48,229 nucleotides of DNA. Source: JANQRA01 sp035550735. GTDB taxonomy: Bacteria > Actinomycetota > Acidimicrobiia > Spongiisociales > ZC4RG35. A model generated the notes under the pieces. It made no database searches. It was not told the DNA's origin and saw nothing but the letters and a program-made list of their open reading frames with translations. Positions 8,826 through 16,810 of the stretch are shown one piece after another; the first letter of the stretch is position 1, and each line of letters starts with the position of its first letter. The translations under genes were made by a program, and so were the position numbers. The stretch covers positions 1 through 48,229 of the forward strand of contig DASZOM010000050.1 of assembly GCA_035550735.1 (NCBI GenBank). The letters are read 5' to 3'.

Positions 8826-10722
8826 GGACCTGGACGCCGACCTCGATCACGTCCTCCGGCGGGAGGCCGAAGAAGCGGATGACACTGGTCGCATTGCGGT
8901 GCATGACCGCGAACAGGCGATCGCGGAGCTCGATGACCATCCCCCGGTGCGAGGGGATCACGGACTCCTTGCCGATGAAGTACACGGCGTCCTCGGGGTC
9001 GAACCCGAAGTCGGCGAGTGTGATGTCGGCCAGGGCATCGGGCACCAGCGGCGTCTCCATGAACCCATAGCGCAACAGGACCTGGTGGAAGCCCTCGCCG
9101 AGGTCGTGGACGGTCGCCCGCGCCGCCCGCTGCACACGTGGCCTCGGCTCCCATCTCACCGTCACCAGGAGGACGGTCTCATGGATCACGTTGTTCTGCC
9201 GGAGATTCGCCAGCAGCTGTGGTGGCGTCATTCCCAACTCTGAGGTGAGGAACACCGCGGTCCCGGGGACCCGGCTCTGCGGGTGCTGCAAGATGGAGCC
9301 GATGAACCGCTCGATGGGCAGCTCGCTCTTCCGGAGACGGGAGGTGAGGCGGGCCCGGCCCGTCTTCCAGGTCACCATGACGATGACCACCAACAGACCG
9401 ATCACCAGCGGGAACCATCCTCCATCGGCGATCTTGATGATGTTCGCCGAGAAGAAGGCGAGGTCTATCAGGAGGAACCCTGCGGTGAGAGACCCCGCCA
9501 GCACCCTGCTCCAGTTCCAGCGATGCCGCATGACGACGTAGAGCAGGATCGACGTGATCACCATGGTTGTGGTCACCGCCACGCCGTAGGCGGCGGCGAG
9601 GTTGGACGAGGAGCCGAAGGCGAACACCGTCAGCACGCATGCGACCATCAGTGTCCAGTTGACCGTTCCCAGATAGACCTGGCCGATCTCGCGCGGAGAG
9701 GTGTGGTCGATGTCGACCCGGGGCAGATAGCCGAGCTGCACGGCCTGCTGGGTCAGTGAGAACGCACCCGAGATCAACGCCTGGGAGGCGATGACGGCGG
9801 CCATGGTGGCTAGAAGGATCAACGGCACGCGGAACCAGTCTGGAGCCAGGCCGTAAAAGGGGTTTTCGATGGCCGAGGGATCGTCGATGAGCAGAGCCCC
9901 CTGGCCGAAATAGTTGAGCAACAGAGCTGGGAGTACCAATGAGAGCCAGGTAAGGCGGATGGGGCGACGCCCGAAGTGCCCCATGTCCGCATAAAGAGCC
10001 TCGCTTCCGGTGACAACCAAGAACACTGCGCCGAGGGCGAAGAAGGACAGCAAGGGATGCTCGATCACAAGGTCAGCCGCAAAGCGAGGGTTCACCGCGG
10101 CCACCACTGAGGGGTTGGCAATGACCTGGAAGGCTCCGAGCGCGGCGATGGTCCCGAACCACAGGAGCATCACCGGTCCGAAGAGTGATCCCACTCGGGC
10201 TGTGCCGTGTCGTTGGATCACGAAGAGCCCGATGAGGATTCCCGCGGCGACCGGAGCGACGTACCCGGCGAGATTGGGGGCGACCAGGTCGAGGCCCTCC
10301 ACCGCCGAGAGCACCGAGATCGCCGGTGTGATCACACCGTCGCCATAGAGAAGTGCCGTCCCGAACAACCCCAGGATGACGAGCCCCCCCATCTTCCGAC
10401 CGTTCAAACGGGGGAGAGCGTTGGTGGCGAGTGCGGTGAGGGCCATGATCCCGCCCTCTCCGTGGTTGTCGGCCCGCAACACGAAGATCATGTACTTGAG
10501 CGTCACCACCAGGATCAAGGCCCAGAACATCAGCGAGAGGATCCCCAGGACGCTCCGCTCATCGACCGGGAGGCCCTCGGCGGCGTGGAACGACTCACGG
10601 AACGCATAGAGGGGGCTGGTGCCGATGTCGCCGAAGACGACCCCGAGGGCCCCGAGGGAAGTGATCAGCAGATATTTCGAATCGGACCCGGGCTTATCGA
10701 CTCGCCCGTCGTCCTTCCTCAC
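8818..10722 (-). CDS. kup: Kup family potassium uptake transporter
   Basis: This 634-residue protein is full length for Kup/HAK/KUP proton-coupled potassium importers. It opens with LITSLGALGVVFGDIGTSPLYA (the family signature, about residues 19-40), followed by TLKYMIFVLRADNHGEGG and about twelve membrane helices to about residue 465. The last 170 residues are a soluble cytoplasmic domain containing the usual RVPGTAVFLTSE segment. A 53-base gap separates it from the YgjP-like gene upstream. Its 3' end overlaps ppa by 8 bases. No potassium or cyclic-di-AMP riboswitch is seen ahead of it. Confidence 0.95.
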   Translation of the reverse strand: MRKDDGRVDKPGSDSKYLLITSLGALGVVFGDIGTSPLYAFRESFHAAEGLPVDERSVLGILSLMFWALILVVTLKYMIFVLRADNHGEGGIMALTALATNALPRLNGRKMGGLVILGLFGTALLYGDGVITPAISVLSAVEGLDLVAPNLAGYVAPVAAGILIGLFVIQRHGTARVGSLFGPVMLLWFGTIAALGAFQVIANPSVVAAVNPRFAADLVIEHPLLSFFALGAVFLVVTGSEALYADMGHFGRRPIRLTWLSLVLPALLLNYFGQGALLIDDPSAIENPFYGLAPDWFRVPLILLATMAAVIASQALISGAFSLTQQAVQLGYLPRVDIDHTSPREIGQVYLGTVNWTLMVACVLTVFAFGSSSNLAAAYGVAVTTTMVITSILLYVVMRHRWNWSRVLAGSLTAGFLLIDLAFFSANIIKIADGGWFPLVIGLLVVIVMVTWKTGRARLTSRLRKSELPIERFIGSILQHPQSRVPGTAVFLTSELGMTPPQLLANLRQNNVIHETVLLVTVRWEPRPRVQRAARATVHDLGEGFHQVLLRYGFMETPLVPDALADITLADFGFDPEDAVYFIGKESVIPSHRGMVIELRDRLFAVMHRNATSVIRFFGLPPEDVIEVGVQVPM

Positions 10723-10775
10723 TGATCTCCGGACATGGGGAAGGGAATGTAGACCCTCGACGAGGAAACGCCACC

Positions 10776-11282
10776 TCAGAGGGACACTGGGTCAGCGGAA
10801 GTCGGGACCGCTTCGCTCATCGCGATCAGATATCCCTCCGCCCTCTCCGCCAGCTCGTAGCGACGCACCAAGGCCTGGAAGCCGGGCCCGTGGTCGGCTA
10901 CCTCGAGATGTGCCAGCTCGTGGATGAGCACCCAGTCGAGCACCCACCCGGGCATCCCGGCGAGACGGCTCGAGATCCGGATCCTGCCCTGGCTGGGGGA
11001 ACAGGATCCCCAACGACGCATCTGCCGGTGTGACCATGCGACCTCGACCGGCTCGGGGAGGTCGTAGCGGTCCGCCAAGTCGGCGGCTCGGGCGGCGAGA
11101 TCGATCCCGGCGGAGGTGGCCCGACGAGAGATTCTGCCCGCGATCTGATCGACCAGCCGCTTCTCCTCGTCGGCGTCGAGCCCGAAAGGCATCAACACCC
11201 GGATCCGCCCGTTGACCAGCGTTGCCTGAATGGTGCGTGTCCGGCGCTTGCTCCGGATCACGTCGATGGGTAAGTCGATCAT
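10776..11282 (-). CDS. YgjP-like zinc metallopeptidase domain protein (DUF45)
   Basis: A 168-residue protein of the YgjP/DUF45 family, related to SprT and WSS1 metallopeptidases. It carries RRWGSCSPSQGRIRIS (from residue 89), then the zinc motif HELAH (121-125) with the third ligand region ADHGPGF (129-135). The start at 11282 (MIDLPIDVIRSKRRTRT) agrees with the family's beginning; the open frame upstream encodes an unlikely His-rich stretch. Family members have been proposed to act on DNA-protein links or nucleotides, but the function is not settled. Confidence 0.82.
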   Translation of the reverse strand: MIDLPIDVIRSKRRTRTIQATLVNGRIRVLMPFGLDADEEKRLVDQIAGRISRRATSAGIDLAARAADLADRYDLPEPVEVAWSHRQMRRWGSCSPSQGRIRISSRLAGMPGWVLDWVLIHELAHLEVADHGPGFQALVRRYELAERAEGYLIAMSEAVPTSADPVSL

Positions 11283-11421
11283 GCGGCGACCGTAGGGGTC
11301 ACCGGCGACAGAATCCGGTCTTGGCCGTGTCAGCCCGTAGCCGTGCTCCCGGTCGTGGTGGTGGTGCCCATCACCACCCATCTCGTAGGCGGTCGATGAG
11401 TGAGAGGAATTGCGAGAACGG

Positions 11422-12081
11422 CTATGGATAGAGCGAGTTCAGGGCTGCCTTATCATCAGACCTCAGAACGGTGCATCCTTCGGACCCTGAAACGCCTCCA
11501 GCGGCCATGAGGGGCGAACTATTGCTTGTTTTACAGGGGAGACCGTCGAGGTGGCCGATTCCCGAATTGTGGCCTATTTCGTGGATTGCAGCCGTCTTTA
11601 CTCTCACTTGCATCGGACCAGGAGATCCCACGGACTCGGCCCACCAGAAGTATCCGTTTCCCAGGGTTGTCTCGAGATACGATATCGCTGCTTCCAGATT
11701 GATACCGCAACCACCCTCCACGTTATCGGTTCTCCATTCTGAGAATGCGGCATTACCAGGCCCGCTCGCGTCGGTGAACCAAACGTTGTGGTCGGGGACG
11801 TCCGTGAGGTCTTGAGTATCTCCAATGTTGAAGTTGCCTCCATTGATGAACACAAATGGGGAGGGCGTGACGGCATTCCAAGGGCCATAGGATGCTGATA
11901 CGTGAGACGTGACCTCGGCGTCAGTTGAAAAGTCGTCTACGTCTCCGGACCAGGTCGTGTCTACCCGACGACCTGGACTGGTATCCCAATCCCAGTCGCC
12001 ACAAACAGCGGATGCCATTGGCGCCGTGCTCGGCGAAAGGAGTCCAACGACGACCCCCGGGGCAAAAAGCCCTCGGTTCAT
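11422..12081 (-). CDS. Secreted matrixin-like zinc metalloprotease
   Basis: This 219-residue protein starts with a short export signal (MNRGLFAPGVVVGLLSPSTA, cleavage likely near residue 25). It carries a complete metzincin zinc site HEIGHNSGIGH (167-177; ligands His167, His171, His177, catalytic Glu168), followed by a Met-turn (SSPLMAAGG, Met192). That is the matrixin (M10) arrangement, compact and without a C-terminal domain. Four Cys after the signal suggest disulphides. Its ATG overlaps the stop of the upstream secreted protein by four bases (ATGA), so the two are made together. Base composition is clearly lower in GC than the flanking genes, suggesting transfer. Confidence 0.8.
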   Translation of the reverse strand: MNRGLFAPGVVVGLLSPSTAPMASAVCGDWDWDTSPGRRVDTTWSGDVDDFSTDAEVTSHVSASYGPWNAVTPSPFVFINGGNFNIGDTQDLTDVPDHNVWFTDASGPGNAAFSEWRTDNVEGGCGINLEAAISYLETTLGNGYFWWAESVGSPGPMQVRVKTAAIHEIGHNSGIGHLDGLPCKTSNSSPLMAAGGVSGSEGCTVLRSDDKAALNSLYP

Positions 12082-12533
12082 GGCCGATATCCGGTCCGCT
12101 GGTGCATTATGTCGTAATCGCAGGCGATGACGCTTACTACGGCGTACTCACCAGGTCGCACCTGTCGCACCTCGTAAACCACGTCGGCACGCGTTGGATC
12201 GGCCCGGTTGGGTTCACGGAACGAGTCTGTTCCTTCTATCTTCTCGACATCCTCGATCCGAGTCCCGTCGAGCATCACGAGTTGATCCGGGTCCTTGGAA
12301 ACTTCGAATAGAGGTTCCCCTTCAGCGGAGAACATCCAGCCAAAGTCCGTGCCATAGATCTGCACCCCCTCGCTGCACATCCTCACGGAAACGCCCTGAA
12401 CGTCTCTCACTGCCGCCATAGCGGTTGGCCCCGAAGTGGAGAGCGATGCAATGGCCAGCCCGATGGCCACCCCGAGCGACGCTATGACGAGGCGCCCAAG
12501 GCTCCTCTTGACATGCGTGCGGGTTTCGCTCAC
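12078..12533 (-). CDS. Secreted protein of unknown function, coupled to the metalloprotease
   Basis: This 151-residue protein has a positively charged start and a hydrophobic segment at residues 12-35 ending in AMAA, consistent with a signal peptide cleaved near residue 41. The mature part of about 110 residues has two cysteines (in VRMCSEG and VIACDYD) that could form a disulphide. No family was recognised. It is the first gene of a two-gene operon with the matrixin-like protease. Its small size and coupling could fit a protease chaperone, pro-domain in trans or inhibitor; this is inference. Confidence 0.6.
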   Translation of the reverse strand: MSETRTHVKRSLGRLVIASLGVAIGLAIASLSTSGPTAMAAVRDVQGVSVRMCSEGVQIYGTDFGWMFSAEGEPLFEVSKDPDQLVMLDGTRIEDVEKIEGTDSFREPNRADPTRADVVYEVRQVRPGEYAVVSVIACDYDIMHQRTGYRP

Positions 12534-12608
12534 AGCGTCCTTCTGCTAGTGGCGCGCATAATGGCGAACGAGATAATCGGGGCATTCAGTTCGGGAAATC
12601 AAGGCACG

Positions 12609-12653
12609 CGCCCCCGGGAGGACTCGAACCTCCGACACCCGGTTTAGGAAACC
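12609..12653 (-). other. attL: displaced 3' half of tRNA-Arg(CCT)
   Basis: Read on the minus strand this is a tRNA 3' half: the anticodon-loop side, variable region, an intact T-arm with stem GGAGG/CCTCC and loop TTCGAGT, and an acceptor strand CGGGGGC. No D-arm or 5' half is present. It shares the 20-bp core GACACCCGGTTTAGGAAACC (12634-12653) with the intact tRNA at 18217-18289. If recombination took place in the core, this is the original chromosomal 3' half left behind on integration. Confidence 0.85.
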
Positions 12654-12758
12654 CCGCGGACAGTTCCGACGAGCAGGACGAAACGCCAGAAAGTCAATAG
12701 CCATCGGGGTTGTTGTACTTGTCGCTTCCCATCGGTTCCGGCCGTTTCTCGTCCTCTG

Positions 12759-12778
12759 ACGGACAAAATACGGACAAG
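12759..12778 (+). repeat. Integrase arm-type sites, left end
   Basis: Two direct copies of ACGGACAA (ACGGACAAA at 12759 and ACGGACAAG at 12770) start 11 bases apart, about one helical turn, and 106 bases inside the attL core. The same pair with the same spacing is at the right end (18126-18145). This is the arrangement expected of arm-type binding sites for a lambda-like tyrosine integrase. Confidence 0.7.
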
Positions 12779-12803
12779 GCGCCGATATCGGGATTGAATC
12801 CCA

Positions 12804-12832
12804 TTCCCATCTGTAGCAACGTTGCGTAACAT
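12804..12832 (+). promoter_or_regulatory. Candidate promoter and operator of the left-end regulator genes
   Basis: A -35-like TTCCCA (12804-12809), a 17-base spacer and a -10-like TAACAT (12827-12832) precede the ATG at 12842 by ten bases, giving an almost leaderless transcript. The spacer contains the perfect 10-bp palindrome GCAACGTTGC (12816-12825), well placed for a repressor. The match to the sigma-70 consensus is moderate. Confidence 0.45.
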
Positions 12833-12841
12833 CGGGCACGA

Positions 12842-13081
12842 ATGAGCAATCCAGACCCGTTCGACGAGCTGCGCCAGCTTTATCCACCACTTCTCACCAC
12901 CGCTCAGGTCGCCGAGATGATGCACTGTACGATCGGCGATGTCCGGGATAAGGTCCACAACAGACAGCTCAAGGCCATGCGATGGGGTCAGCAGTTCCGC
13001 TTCTTCCGCGAGGAGGTCTTTGACGCCATGCTCCGCGTCGGCGACGACCAGGAGGACGACTCCGAGCGTGACCAGTCGTGA
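12842..13081 (+). CDS. Excisionase/MerR-like helix-turn-helix protein 1
   Basis: A 79-residue protein with a winged-helix pattern of the excisionase type: LLTTAQVAEMMHCTIGDVRDKV as the helix-turn-helix, then the wing and second helix FRFFREEVFDAML. The tail is acidic. It overlaps the next gene by four bases (GTGA), giving a tandem pair of related but clearly different small DNA-binding proteins. They may control element genes or assist recombination at the left end; the dedicated excisionase is more likely the protein at 16811, next to the integrase. Confidence 0.7.
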   Translation: MSNPDPFDELRQLYPPLLTTAQVAEMMHCTIGDVRDKVHNRQLKAMRWGQQFRFFREEVFDAMLRVGDDQEDDSERDQS

Positions 13082-13308
13082 GCGAAGGGACCATCGACTA
13101 CGACCGCTGGTATCCCGAGGTGCCGGCAGTGATGGACACCAAACAACTGGCCGAGCTCCTCAACACCAACGAACAGATCATCCGGGCTTGGGTGCGCGAG
13201 GGAATCATCCCGGCTCATCGCAAACCCGGCGGTCGGAAGTTCACGTTCCTGCGGCACGAGATCTTCGACTGGCTGATCGCCAGCCGTTACGACCCGCACT
13301 CCGAATAG
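13078..13308 (+). CDS. Excisionase-like helix-turn-helix protein 2
   Basis: A 76-residue protein starting at GTG inside the stop of the preceding gene. It shows the excisionase pattern MDTKQLAELLNTNEQIIRAW, a basic wing (RKPGGRKFTFLRHEIFDWLI) and a short tail. It is probably co-translated with the neighbouring HTH protein and could act as a heteromeric partner. The next 259 bases, up to the lipoprotein gene's 3' end, hold no convincing gene. Confidence 0.7.
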   Translation: MSEGTIDYDRWYPEVPAVMDTKQLAELLNTNEQIIRAWVREGIIPAHRKPGGRKFTFLRHEIFDWLIASRYDPHSE

Positions 13309-13567
13309 CAACGTGGTGTCCCGATCGACGGATTGGTCACACTGCGGTGGATGAATTTCTCTAAGGAGTGTGATGCCGAGAGAGGTGGTCGTCTGAGGTT
13401 TGAGGTTCCGCGATCAATCACGAAGAGAACGCGGTCGATAGTCTGTTTGTTGAATGGGTGGGACAACCTCTGGGCCGGTTCCCGAGGATGTCTTCGTCGT
13501 CTCCGAAACGCAGCACGGCTGTGTTCGTGGCCTACCTCAGGTCGTTGGTGCTCTGACTCAGACCTGT

Positions 13568-14092
13568 TTAAGGGACGCGTCCAAATTCCAACCGCCAATC
13601 AGAGCGAATGAGCAACATACGATCTCCTGCGATCGAAACGGTGGGGTTCTCCGACGGAAAACGGAAGATGTTCGCGTCGTCTGTCCAGTCCGAACATCCT
13701 TCGGCGGTGGTTTCGACTTCTTCGAACACCAGCACGTCACCTTCCATCTGATATGTGCCGTCAAACGGAGCGCAAGACTCAATCCCGAAGAGACGGTCGA
13801 CCGTGAACGTCACGAGAATCAGCCCCCGCTCGTTCTGGGGGTCCAGATCCCCGGACTCGGCATCCAAGAGTTCCCATTCGCCGAGCATGCTTTGACTGAC
13901 CTCAACCATTGATGTCGGTGTGCCGAGCGTCGTCGAAGTGACCGATGGTTCGGCGGTCGAATCGCTCAGCGGCGGTGTCGAGTTGCCCGCTGATCCAGTC
14001 GAACCGGCCGTGCCACACGCTCCGAGCAGAGCTATCAAGAGGATCAACCCAAGAGCCTTGGGTCGAAACCCGCTGGTAGGGTCGGCACGCAT
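13568..14092 (-). CDS. META-domain-like lipoprotein
   Basis: A 174-residue protein from an ATG at 14092 that follows a strong Shine-Dalgarno AGGAGG on the minus strand. It has a lipoprotein signal ending in LLGAC (lipid-modified Cys near residue 25), a Ser/Thr-rich linker, and a C-terminal domain resembling META/HslJ: GEWELLDAESG, then VTFTVDRLFGIESCAPFDGTY, VLVFEEVETTAEGC, and MLLIRSDWRLEF at the end. META domains are small beta folds in stress-related lipoproteins. The gene is divergent from the protease gene, with overlapping start codons (CATG), so the two share one control region. Confidence 0.65.
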   Translation of the reverse strand: MRADPTSGFRPKALGLILLIALLGACGTAGSTGSAGNSTPPLSDSTAEPSVTSTTLGTPTSMVEVSQSMLGEWELLDAESGDLDPQNERGLILVTFTVDRLFGIESCAPFDGTYQMEGDVLVFEEVETTAEGCSDWTDDANIFRFPSENPTVSIAGDRMLLIRSDWRLEFGRVP

Positions 14093-16079
14093 GAGGCCAC
14101 CTCCTGAGACTTCGGCATCGTGGATACGCAATCTCGTTTACGTCTCAATCTTAGCCGTCCTCATGACGTTGCTCGCCTCGGAGGCTTCGGCATCGGAGGA
14201 GGCAAAAGCCAACGAGGACTCCCTTATTCAAGTGGAGATTTACGCTGACGCTCATTCTCTCGACATCGAGCAAGCCGAGAAAGAGCTTGCGCTTCAGCGA
14301 GAGGTGCAACGTTTCAGGGGCACGCTTTCGGAGGTGTTGGGCTCGTCGTTTGCTGGCGTCTACATCGATAGAGAGTCGGGCTTTCATGTCGTTGTCGCCG
14401 CACTTGCCAAGGACATTCCAGTCATTGCCGAACTGCTTAGCGATCAGCCTTTCCTGGGCGACTCGGAGATTCGAGAGGTGCCGCACTCACTTGAACACCT
14501 GCGAGGCGTTGCCCAGGAGATCCGTGACCTTTCCCCCGTTGTGATTGACACAGCCATCTCAGTGTCCGGCAATTCGGTGCGAGTCTATGTGGAGGAGAAT
14601 CAACGTGATGAGTTATACGACTCCGAAGCTAGCAGAGCCCTTTCGTCCCCAGAAGTCGAGGTTGAGGAGGTCGAGGCGTTGGCTAGACCTTTGGCCGTTG
14701 TTCGAGGCGGTCAACTCTTTACTGGACTTGGATGCACATCTGGATTCTCGGCCATACGAAATACTGACTCGACACTGGGAGTCGTCACCGCGGCCCATTG
14801 CGGGGCCGATGGCGACGCACCAGACAACAATGTCACGCTTGCAGGCCACCCCGCTCCTTGGCAAGACGGTCGTCAAGACGGATCGTGGGATGTGCAATGG
14901 CACACCGTACCTGCGGGGCAATTTGACAATTCGGTCCAATATGAAGCTTCTGGCGAGATATTCCAGACGACAATTACCGGCTTCCTTTGGTCATGGGAAA
15001 CTGGCGAGGGCGACTTTGTTTGCAAATCAGGCCGAAGCACGGATTTGACCTGCGGATACATCAACGACGATTTCGTGTGCCCTGGCTGGGTCGACGATTG
15101 CAGTGACACCTTCCGGCAAGTCAGCGAGTTGCTGGACGGGGTGATGGTGGATCAAGGAGATTCGGGTGGTCCCGTTTTCGTCGGGAATGATGCCGTCGGC
15201 CTCGTTTCCGGTGGCGCAGGATCGCCCGGATCAGTAGATCTCATCTATATGCCTATCGGGTATATCTCAACCTTCGGCCTGACGGTCCTTACCAGCGATC
15301 CTCCAAACCCTCCAAGCGCCGCAGGCCAAGACGATGAGCTTCTTTTCTATACGTCGGCTGGTGGTTTTGCCTACTACAACGTCGCCAATGGAGGCACGTT
15401 GAGTAGCCCGATCAATAGCAGCCCGCCGAACTACACCTCGGGTTGGACAACGATCACCAACGTGGACATCAACGACGACAACGACGACGAACTCTTGTTC
15501 TACAACAGTTCAAACGGCTCGTTCCGGTTCTACCACGTGAATGGAAGCGGTGGATTGGGGTCTCCAGTGAACTCGAGCCCACCCGCGTACTCGACGGGTT
15601 GGACATCGATCGCTCGGGTGGATCTGGATGCCGATGGTGATGACGAGCTCCTCTTCTACAACAAGAACGCGTCCTCAAACAATGCCAAGTACTACGACGT
15701 GTCATCCACTGGGAGCCTGAGCTCGCCAATCAGCACATGGTCGTACACCCAGGGCTGGGAGATAATCACCGCAGTTGACATGGACGGCGACGGCGACGAC
15801 GAACTCCTCTTCTACAAACCGACTGCCTATGCCTACTACGACGTGTCGGCAGGTGGCGCAATCAGCTCCCCAATCGCGAGCGGCGACTATTCAACGTGGA
15901 ATGAGATCAGCAATGTCGACCTCGACGCCGACGCAGACGACGAGATGCTTTTCTACCGCACGTCCGACAATTTCTACCAGTTCTACGACATTTCACCAAC
16001 TGGTAGCTTGAGTCTGATTCAGTCGGGGAACTGGTCAACCTGGAACACAATCACGAACGTCGACATCGACGCCGACTAG
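14091..16079 (+). CDS. Secreted trypsin-like serine protease with prodomain and five C-terminal repeats
   Basis: A 662-residue exported protein. The chosen ATG gives a clean signal peptide (VYVSILAVLMTLLASEASAS); the longer open frame upstream is the antisense of the lipoprotein gene. Residues of about 30-200 look like an alpha-lytic/streptogrisin-type prodomain. The peptidase has TAAHCG (His236), a likely Asp267 (GSWDVQ) and GDSGGPVF (Ser358), with a full triad. From about residue 412, five repeats of 45-52 residues follow, each starting DDELLFY and closing NVDxDxD, as in FG-GAP/VCBS-type calcium-binding blades. The gene ends exactly at a repeat boundary. Its lower GC marks it as transferred cargo. 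Confidence 0.85.
   Translation: MRPPPETSASWIRNLVYVSILAVLMTLLASEASASEEAKANEDSLIQVEIYADAHSLDIEQAEKELALQREVQRFRGTLSEVLGSSFAGVYIDRESGFHVVVAALAKDIPVIAELLSDQPFLGDSEIREVPHSLEHLRGVAQEIRDLSPVVIDTAISVSGNSVRVYVEENQRDELYDSEASRALSSPEVEVEEVEALARPLAVVRGGQLFTGLGCTSGFSAIRNTDSTLGVVTAAHCGADGDAPDNNVTLAGHPAPWQDGRQDGSWDVQWHTVPAGQFDNSVQYEASGEIFQTTITGFLWSWETGEGDFVCKSGRSTDLTCGYINDDFVCPGWVDDCSDTFRQVSELLDGVMVDQGDSGGPVFVGNDAVGLVSGGAGSPGSVDLIYMPIGYISTFGLTVLTSDPPNPPSAAGQDDELLFYTSAGGFAYYNVANGGTLSSPINSSPPNYTSGWTTITNVDINDDNDDELLFYNSSNGSFRFYHVNGSGGLGSPVNSSPPAYSTGWTSIARVDLDADGDDELLFYNKNASSNNAKYYDVSSTGSLSSPISTWSYTQGWEIITAVDMDGDGDDELLFYKPTAYAYYDVSAGGAISSPIASGDYSTWNEISNVDLDADADDEMLFYRTSDNFYQFYDISPTGSLSLIQSGNWSTWNTITNVDIDAD
15323..16076 (+). 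repeat. Five tandem protein repeats (FG-GAP/VCBS-like)
   Basis: Each unit begins with (D)DDE(L/M)LFY, passes through a YYDVS.GG.(L/I)SSPI segment and a W..I stretch, and ends with VD(I/L/M)(N/D)xD. Units start near 15329, 15479, 15635, 15788 and 15929. The repeats are diverged at DNA level, so this is not a recent slippage array. They probably form a beta-propeller-like or calcium-binding module for substrate or surface binding. Confidence 0.75.
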
Positions 16080-16147
16080 AGCTGATCGGACCAGGGCTTC
16101 GAGCTGACCAGTAATTGGCCTTCCGCTTTTACAGTCCTTCCCAACCT

Positions 16148-16214
16148 CACACAGTTGCAACCACCTCAGTTGCGGTAAACCAGTAAACTGCATCCCCGAT
16201 GATGCAACTGTGTG
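16148..16214. promoter_or_regulatory. Complex operator-like region with 12-bp inverted repeat
   Basis: A perfect 12-bp inverted repeat, CACACAGTTGCA (16148-16159) and TGCAACTGTGTG (16203-16214), encloses a third CAGTTGC (16167-16173) and two direct GTAAAC units 8 bases apart (16175 and 16183). It lies between the protease 3' end and the start of the SEC-C gene at 16237. It has the look of a regulator-binding region, or a small origin or partition site of the element; no protein can be assigned to it. Confidence 0.55.
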
Positions 16215-16236
16215 CGGAGACACCACCTTCTAGCGC

Positions 16237-16768
16237 ATGACGTTGCGCCGTCAGGTCCTGCGCAAGATCGACGACGCTCTCCGCTCCGATCTCGACCAGG
16301 AGAAGGGGGAGTGGCTGGTCAAGGTGCCGGCGTCTCCTGCGGTGCGGGCGGTGTGGAAGCGGTACTGCGATTCGGTCGGAGTTCCGATGGGTCATGGTCT
16401 GGCGGTCCTGCTTCACCACGAGCTGGCCTCGGTCGTCGGCGAGGATGTGGAAACGCTCGCCGACCGCCTCGAAGCGCGGGAGGGCGAGTTGGAGGCGAAG
16501 GCCCAGGAGCTCAAAGAACGTGAGAACGATCTGAATCGGCGCGACCGCGTGCTCGTCCACTTCAGGGCCGACCTCGATGAGCGGCAGAAGGAGGTGGCTG
16601 CGAGAGAGCAGAACGTCGCGATGCTGGAACGCAGCCTCGCCCAGCGGCTCACGCCATCCGCCATCTGGCTTGTCCTCCACGCTCCGGCCGAGACTCGGTC
16701 GGAACGAGGCCTGCTGGTGCAAGTCGGGGAAGAAGTACAAGAACTGCCACCTTCCGAAGGGGAGTTAG
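16237..16768 (+). pseudogene. Coiled-coil SEC-C motif protein, apparent +1 frameshift
   Basis: From the ATG at 16237 one frame encodes about 150 sensible residues: a basic N-terminal region, then a long charged coiled coil (about residues 70-130, rich in Glu, Arg and Ala). The frame then runs into shadow of the following genes. In the +1 frame the sequence at 16703-16768 reads GRNEACWCKSGKKYKNCH and stops at 16768, a textbook SEC-C zinc motif (CxC-x8-CH) that normally closes such proteins. The shift must occur before 16703, probably between 16640 and 16700. It may be a mutation, a sequencing error or a real frameshift. Confidence 0.7.
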
Positions 16769-16775
16769 TTAACGG

Positions 16776-16804
16776 TTGTATAGCGGGTAACAGACTGGTA
16801 TGTT
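16776..16804 (+). promoter_or_regulatory. Candidate promoter of the excisionase-integrase operon (leaderless)
   Basis: TTGTAT (16776-16781), a 17-base spacer and TATGTT (16799-16804) match the -35/-10 consensus at four of six bases each, with ideal spacing. Transcription would begin close to the ATG at 16811, so the excisionase mRNA would be leaderless; there is no Shine-Dalgarno sequence ahead of that ATG. Confidence 0.6.
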
Positions 16805-16810
16805 CCGACT

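Noticed and set aside
11283..11381. N-terminal extension of the YgjP-like protein containing HHHH
   Set aside because: It lies ahead of the family's normal start; the His run comes from a GTG/CAC-rich non-coding stretch.
13309..13611. Possible small gene between the second HTH protein and the lipoprotein gene (for example 13333-13611)
   Set aside because: The translation lacks domain pattern, starts without a good ribosome-binding site and overlaps the lipoprotein 3' end; nothing supported is seen in this gap.
13920..14090. N-terminal extension of the repeat-bearing serine protease
   Set aside because: The extra 57 residues are antisense of the lipoprotein gene, and the signal peptide begins properly only at 14091.
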